Below, in pieces: positions 60,402 to 64,000 of a DNA stretch of 64,000 bases (positions within the stretch are counted from its first letter, which is position 1; each line of letters opens with the position of its first letter). Both the position numbers and the translations under genes were made by a program. Under the pieces are notes generated by a model, which searched no databases, was not told where the DNA came from, and was given only the letters and a program-made list of their open reading frames with translations. The DNA is from an uncultured Hyphomicrobiaceae bacterium (GTDB lineage: Bacteria; Pseudomonadota; Alphaproteobacteria; Rhizobiales; CAMYJA01), in the NCBI GenBank assembly GCA_947258705.1, contig CAMYJA010000009.1, positions 1-64,000 of the forward strand, in the 5' to 3' direction.

Positions 60402-60471
60402 GGCGGGAGATGCGCAGCCCGACCACGGCCCGCGCAAAATTACGGCAATCAAATTATTCGGGAGGCGGCGC

Positions 60472-61527
60472 TTGCACTTTGACCAGGACATAACAAAATC
60501 AATCGGTCAAACCCCGCTTGTCAAATTGCGGCGCGTCTCGGAAGAAACAGGCTGTACCGTACTTGGAAAAGCCGAGTTTCTAAATCCCGGCCAGTCCGTC
60601 AAGGATCGCGCCGCGCTTTATATTATTCGCGACGCCATAGACCGCGGCGCCCTCAAGCCGGGCGGAACGATCGTCGAGGGCACGGCGGGCAATACCGGCA
60701 TCGGGCTCACGATGATCGCAAAATCCATGGGCTTCAAGTCGGTGATCGTGATCCCCGAAACACAATCGATCGAGAAAAAGAATACGCTGAGGACCATGGG
60801 CGCCGATCTGATCGAGGTGCCGGCGGTCCCTTACAAGAATCCGAACAATTACGTGAAATATTCGGCGCGCCTGGCCGAAACGCTCGCGCAGAACTCGGCC
60901 AATGGCGCCATATGGGCAAATCAGTTCGACAATACCGCCAATCGCAGGGCGCATGTCGAGACGACCGGTCCCGAGATCTGGGAGCAGACGGAAGGCAAAA
61001 TCGACGGTTTTGTCTGCGCGGTGGGCACCGGCGGAACGCTGGCCGGCGTTTCCGAAGCGCTCAAATCCCGCAAGCCGGACATCGTGACCGCGCTGTCGGA
61101 CCCTCATGGCTCGGCGCTGCATCATTATTACGCCCATGGAACGCTCAAAGCGGAGGGCAATTCGATCACGGAAGGTATCGGCCAGGGGCGAATTACCGCC
61201 AACCTTGAAGACGCCGATATCGACAAATCGTTCAGCATCCCGGACGAGGATGCGCTTGGAGAAGTTTTCGACCTGATCGAAAATGAAGGAATGTGCCTGG
61301 GCGGATCGAGCGGCATCAACATTGCCGGCGCGCGCAAACTGGCGTCGGAGATGGGGCCGGGTCATACAATTGTGACATTGCTTTGCGATTACGGTTTCCG
61401 CTATGAAAGCAAGATCTTCAACCCGACATTTTTACGGGAAAAGGGGCTGCCGGTTCCTGGCTGGCTAGACCGGACGGGATCGGATATTCCGGATGCCTTT
61501 GTCGAAGTGGCAGATGAAGTGAGCTGA
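60472..61527 (+). CDS. cysK: Cysteine synthase A
   Basis: A PLP enzyme making L-cysteine from O-acetylserine and sulfide. The 351-residue protein has the PLP lysine (Lys44 in NPGQSVKDRAA), EGTAGNTGIGLTMIA, the phosphate-binding loop GTGGTLAGVSEAL and GGSSGINIAGA. The start is inferred as TTG at 60472 because GGAGG lies 6 bases upstream and the next residues (HFDQDITKSIGQTPLVKL) match the family. It has about 30 more C-terminal residues than E. coli CysK. It is 77 bp before sseA, forming a sulfur metabolism pair. Confidence 0.93.
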   Translation: MHFDQDITKSIGQTPLVKLRRVSEETGCTVLGKAEFLNPGQSVKDRAALYIIRDAIDRGALKPGGTIVEGTAGNTGIGLTMIAKSMGFKSVIVIPETQSIEKKNTLRTMGADLIEVPAVPYKNPNNYVKYSARLAETLAQNSANGAIWANQFDNTANRRAHVETTGPEIWEQTEGKIDGFVCAVGTGGTLAGVSEALKSRKPDIVTALSDPHGSALHHYYAHGTLKAEGNSITEGIGQGRITANLEDADIDKSFSIPDEDALGEVFDLIENEGMCLGGSSGINIAGARKLASEMGPGHTIVTLLCDYGFRYESKIFNPTFLREKGLPVPGWLDRTGSDIPDAFVEVADEVS

Positions 61528-61604
61528 GCGCGGCTCAAAACGCGTGACTGAATTTCTAACATCCCCTGTCGCAAAAGGGATTGATTGCATAAGGAGGCAA
61601 ATGC

Positions 61605-62507
61605 ATGTCGGCAGAAAATAAAAACTGGCTGGTCGAGACGGACTGGCTCGAGGCGCATCTGAACGCACCCGATATCGTCGTGCTCGATGCGACATGGCGG
61701 TTGCCGTCTGCTGAGGTAAAGGCACGGACGGCTTATGAGAGCGAACATATTCCCGGCGCCATCTATTTCGACATAGACGAGGTCGCGGATACCTCGTCGG
61801 ATTTGCCGCACATGCTTCCGAGCTCGGTTAAGTTCTCCTCGATGATGCGCAAGATGGGCATCGGCGACGGCATGCGCATTATCGTTTACGACCGCGTAGG
61901 TATATTCAGCGCTGCGCGGGTATGGTGGATGTTCCGGGTCATGGGCGTCAGGGATGTGGCGGTCTTGAACGGCGGGTTGAAAAAATGGATCGCGGAAGGC
62001 CGGGAGGTCTCATCCATGCCGCCGGCGCCGCGGACGCAACGGCACTTTACCGCACGAATGGATGCACGGCTGGTTCGCGACAAGTCGGACATGGCCGGCG
62101 CCGTGCAGCAGTGCGAACCGCAGATTGTCGATGCGCGGTCACAAAAACGATATTTGGGGCTCGACGAGGAACCGCGCGAGGGCGTTCGGGCAGGTCACAT
62201 TCCAGGATCGTCGAATTTGCATTATGAACTGCTCGTCAATGAGGACGGCACGCTCAAGGATCCCGAGAGCCTGCGGCAGATTTTCACCGCCAACGGGATT
62301 GACCTGGCCCAACCGGTGATCACCACATGCGGATCCGGCATCACGGCGGCGATTCTTTCGCTCGGTCTTTCGCAGATCGGACATGAAAACTGGTCGGTTT
62401 ATGACGGATCCTGGACGGAATGGGGTGCTGATCACAGTTTGCCGCTCGAGAAATCGGAACCCGACTCGGAGGCCGGATCAGGGCCCCGGGCGGAGAGCGC
62501 GGCCTAG
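61605..62507 (+). CDS. sseA: 3-mercaptopyruvate sulfurtransferase
   Basis: Transfers sulfur from 3-mercaptopyruvate to thiol acceptors or cyanide. The 300-residue protein consists of two rhodanese domains (about 5-140 and 160-285). Catalytic Cys242 lies in TTCGSGITA, which fits the CGSGV/ITA motif of mercaptopyruvate enzymes and not that of thiosulfate sulfurtransferases. The strong AAGGAGG is 8 bases before the ATG. A charged, low-complexity tail follows the second domain. Confidence 0.96.
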   Translation: MSAENKNWLVETDWLEAHLNAPDIVVLDATWRLPSAEVKARTAYESEHIPGAIYFDIDEVADTSSDLPHMLPSSVKFSSMMRKMGIGDGMRIIVYDRVGIFSAARVWWMFRVMGVRDVAVLNGGLKKWIAEGREVSSMPPAPRTQRHFTARMDARLVRDKSDMAGAVQQCEPQIVDARSQKRYLGLDEEPREGVRAGHIPGSSNLHYELLVNEDGTLKDPESLRQIFTANGIDLAQPVITTCGSGITAAILSLGLSQIGHENWSVYDGSWTEWGADHSLPLEKSEPDSEAGSGPRAESAA

Positions 62508-62554
62508 GCCTCATTGAGAAGACGGCCGGGGGGGCGACGGTAGGGGGGCGAGTG

Positions 62555-62962
62555 CTAGTCCTCTTCGGTGCCACTCAGGTTTTCGAGAATGGCGCAATCC
62601 GGGCCGTCATCGCTGGCGCAGGCCGCAGTCAAAGCCTCAAGCTCGGCCCTGGCTGCCTTGAACTCCTCTATTTTCCGATCGATTTCCACGATCTTCAAAT
62701 TGGCCAGCTCATGCACATCGCGGCTGGCCCGGTCGGGATTGAGGAATAGTTGTATCAGCTTGCAGCATTCCTTGACGCCGAAGCCAAGGTCGCGGGCGCG
62801 GCGGACAAAGCGCTGCAAGGCGACATCCCGTTCGGAATAGTCGCGGTAGCCGCTTTTGCTTCGCATAGCCTTGGGCAGCAAACCGACCTCTTCATAATAA
62901 CGTATGGTTTTTGTGGACAGGCCGCTATGGCGTGCAGCGGTTGAGATATTCATTTTATCCAT
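62555..62962 (-). CDS. cueR: Copper-responsive MerR-family regulator (CueR/HmrR)
   Basis: A Cu(I)-sensing activator that untwists promoters of copper efflux genes. The 135-residue protein has the MerR helix-turn-helix (MNISTAARHSGLSTKTIRYY), a long dimerisation helix, and the metal loop with Cys115 and Cys123 (ACASDDGPDCAILENL), the 8-residue Cys spacing of CueR. No copper ATPase or oxidase gene lies next to it, and no dyad CueR box was found in its own upstream region, so its targets are probably elsewhere. Confidence 0.9.
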   Translation of the reverse strand: MDKMNISTAARHSGLSTKTIRYYEEVGLLPKAMRSKSGYRDYSERDVALQRFVRRARDLGFGVKECCKLIQLFLNPDRASRDVHELANLKIVEIDRKIEEFKAARAELEALTAACASDDGPDCAILENLSGTEED

Positions 62963-63154
62963 CCCTTTCGGGGGGCGGCCCGGCGGGGGGCCGAGGCTTT
63001 CAGTCTTTGTTCAGGCAGGCTTTAAGCGAGCCCTGCGCTTTCCGCGCAACCTTGAATCTGGTCCGCCCGCGCAACAAAATCAAGCCCTTGACGAGGGCGC
63101 GGCTTTGAGCGACACGGAAAGCATGGTATCGCGCGCTGGAAGGATTTTGACCAT

Positions 63155-64000
63155 ATGGCCCGAGGCTCCAAAAACAACGACAACGATCCCAGGCACGCGC
63201 CTGACAGCGTGCTCGTTCACAGCGGCCGGAACCCGCAGGACCATCATGGCTTCGTCAACACGCCCGTTTACCGGGGATCGACCGTACTTATCGACAGCGC
63301 ACGCGAACTCGAGGCCGGCGATAGCCGGTATACCTATGGCCGTATCGCAACGCCGAGTTCGGACGCGCTGGCGGATGCGGTTGCAGAACTTGAGGGCGGC
63401 GCAAAAGGATTTGTCACCCCGTCGGGGCTTTCGGCGATAACGTCCTCAATGCTTTCCCTCGCGGCCGGGGGCGATCATGTTCTGATTACGGACAGCATTT
63501 ACAAGCCCACCCGGCATTTCGCGGACAGCCTGCTTTCGAAGCTCGGTGTCGAGGTCGAATATTATGACCCTCTTTTGGGGGACGGCATCGAGCGGCTGAT
63601 GCGCGACAATACACGGATCGTTTTTACCGAGTCCCCCGGCTCTCAGACCTTCGAAATGCAGGACATACCGGCCATTTCAGAAGTCGCTCACCGGTTTGGC
63701 GCCTATGTGCTGATGGATAACAGCTGGGCGACCCCGCTTTATTTCAACCCGTTTCAGCACGGCGTCGACATCTCCATACAGGCCGCGACCAAATATATTG
63801 TCGGTCATGCGGATGCCATGCTCGGGACGATCACCTGTAATGAACGGTCGCGCGACCACATCGAGAAGGGACTCTATGCGCTTGGCGTCTGCGGCGGCTC
63901 GGAGGAGATCTATCTGGGTCTCAGGGGATTGCGGACGCTTGGCGTGCGCACGCGGCAACACTGGTCCTCCGGGCTCGAGATCGCGAACTGGCTTCTTGAG
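63155..64000 (+). CDS. metC: Cystathionine beta-lyase (partial, runs off the window)
   Basis: Cleaves cystathionine to homocysteine in methionine synthesis; PLP-dependent Cys/Met metabolism family. The 282 residues visible begin MARGSKNNDNDPRHAPDSVL and include the substrate-site YTYGRIATPSSDALADAVAE, FVTPSGLSAITSSML, the Asp of VLMDNSWATPLYF and the PLP Lys in QAATKYIVGHADAMLG. The last motif fits MetC-type lyases. AAGGA precedes the ATG by 10 bases. There is no stop before the window end; about 110 residues are probably missing. Cystathionine gamma-lyase is a less likely alternative. Confidence 0.92.
   Translation, partial: MARGSKNNDNDPRHAPDSVLVHSGRNPQDHHGFVNTPVYRGSTVLIDSARELEAGDSRYTYGRIATPSSDALADAVAELEGGAKGFVTPSGLSAITSSMLSLAAGGDHVLITDSIYKPTRHFADSLLSKLGVEVEYYDPLLGDGIERLMRDNTRIVFTESPGSQTFEMQDIPAISEVAHRFGAYVLMDNSWATPLYFNPFQHGVDISIQAATKYIVGHADAMLGTITCNERSRDHIEKGLYALGVCGGSEEIYLGLRGLRTLGVRTRQHWSSGLEIANWLLE

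Larger units (their letters stand above)
60111..60471. other. Divergent control region between the outer membrane gene and cysK
   Basis: 361 bp without a gene. It holds the CtrA-type site for the reverse-strand gene and a promoter-like element for cysK, both listed separately. Poly-T/A tracts (around 60225-60255) give the region a low GC content compared with its surroundings. Confidence 0.6.

Overview
The window is chromosomal DNA of an alphaproteobacterium, most likely Hyphomicrobiales (Rhizobiales) or a close relative. This placement is inferred from gene order and protein style: LpxI replaces LpxH; the order is nuoA-N, birA, rnj, mce, DUF1467, proS, lolC, lolD, dnaE; ProRS is the short form without the editing insert; tRNA-Leu sits directly before tig; S2 carries a helix-hairpin-helix tail; and a CtrA-type site lies before an outer membrane protein gene. 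Nearly all of the window is compact core genome. I see no prophage, insertion sequence, CRISPR array or secretion island, and no clear novel multi-gene system.

Layout. 1-8.7 kb: lexA, comEC (reverse), gltX, gltA and a large L,D-transpeptidase, ended by a bidirectional terminator. 8.7-24.1 kb (all reverse): an envelope and translation cluster read as rpsB-tsf-pyrH-frr-uppS-cdsA-dxr-rseP-bamA-lpxD-fabZ-lpxA-lpxI-lpxB, covering early translation, UMP kinase, undecaprenyl-PP, CDP-diacylglycerol and MEP isoprenoid steps, outer membrane assembly and lipid A. 24.2-49.6 kb (all reverse): the 14-gene complex I operon followed by birA, rnj, mce, DUF1467, proS, lolC, lolD and dnaE. 49.6-58 kb (reverse): tRNA-Asp, tRNA-Val, HU, lon, clpX, clpP, tig and tRNA-Leu, a protein quality control block. 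58-64 kb: a broken metallo-beta-lactamase-fold gene, an outer membrane beta-barrel gene, and sulfur metabolism genes (cysK, sseA, metC) around a CueR-type copper regulator. The last gene runs off the window.

The points most worth a second look are: (1) uppS, whose conserved first strand is encoded upstream of the only canonical start codon, pointing to an ATT start with a Shine-Dalgarno sequence; (2) a forward-strand structured transcript candidate with promoter-like and terminator signals between proS and the DUF1467 gene; (3) ribosomal protein S2 with a 150-residue extension ending in a helix-hairpin-helix domain; (4) an internal deletion/frameshift that breaks the Tat-exported metallo-beta-lactamase-fold gene; (5) a full TTAA-N7-TTAA CtrA box upstream of the outer membrane protein gene. 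All assignments come from reading the sequence; no database search or folding program was run.
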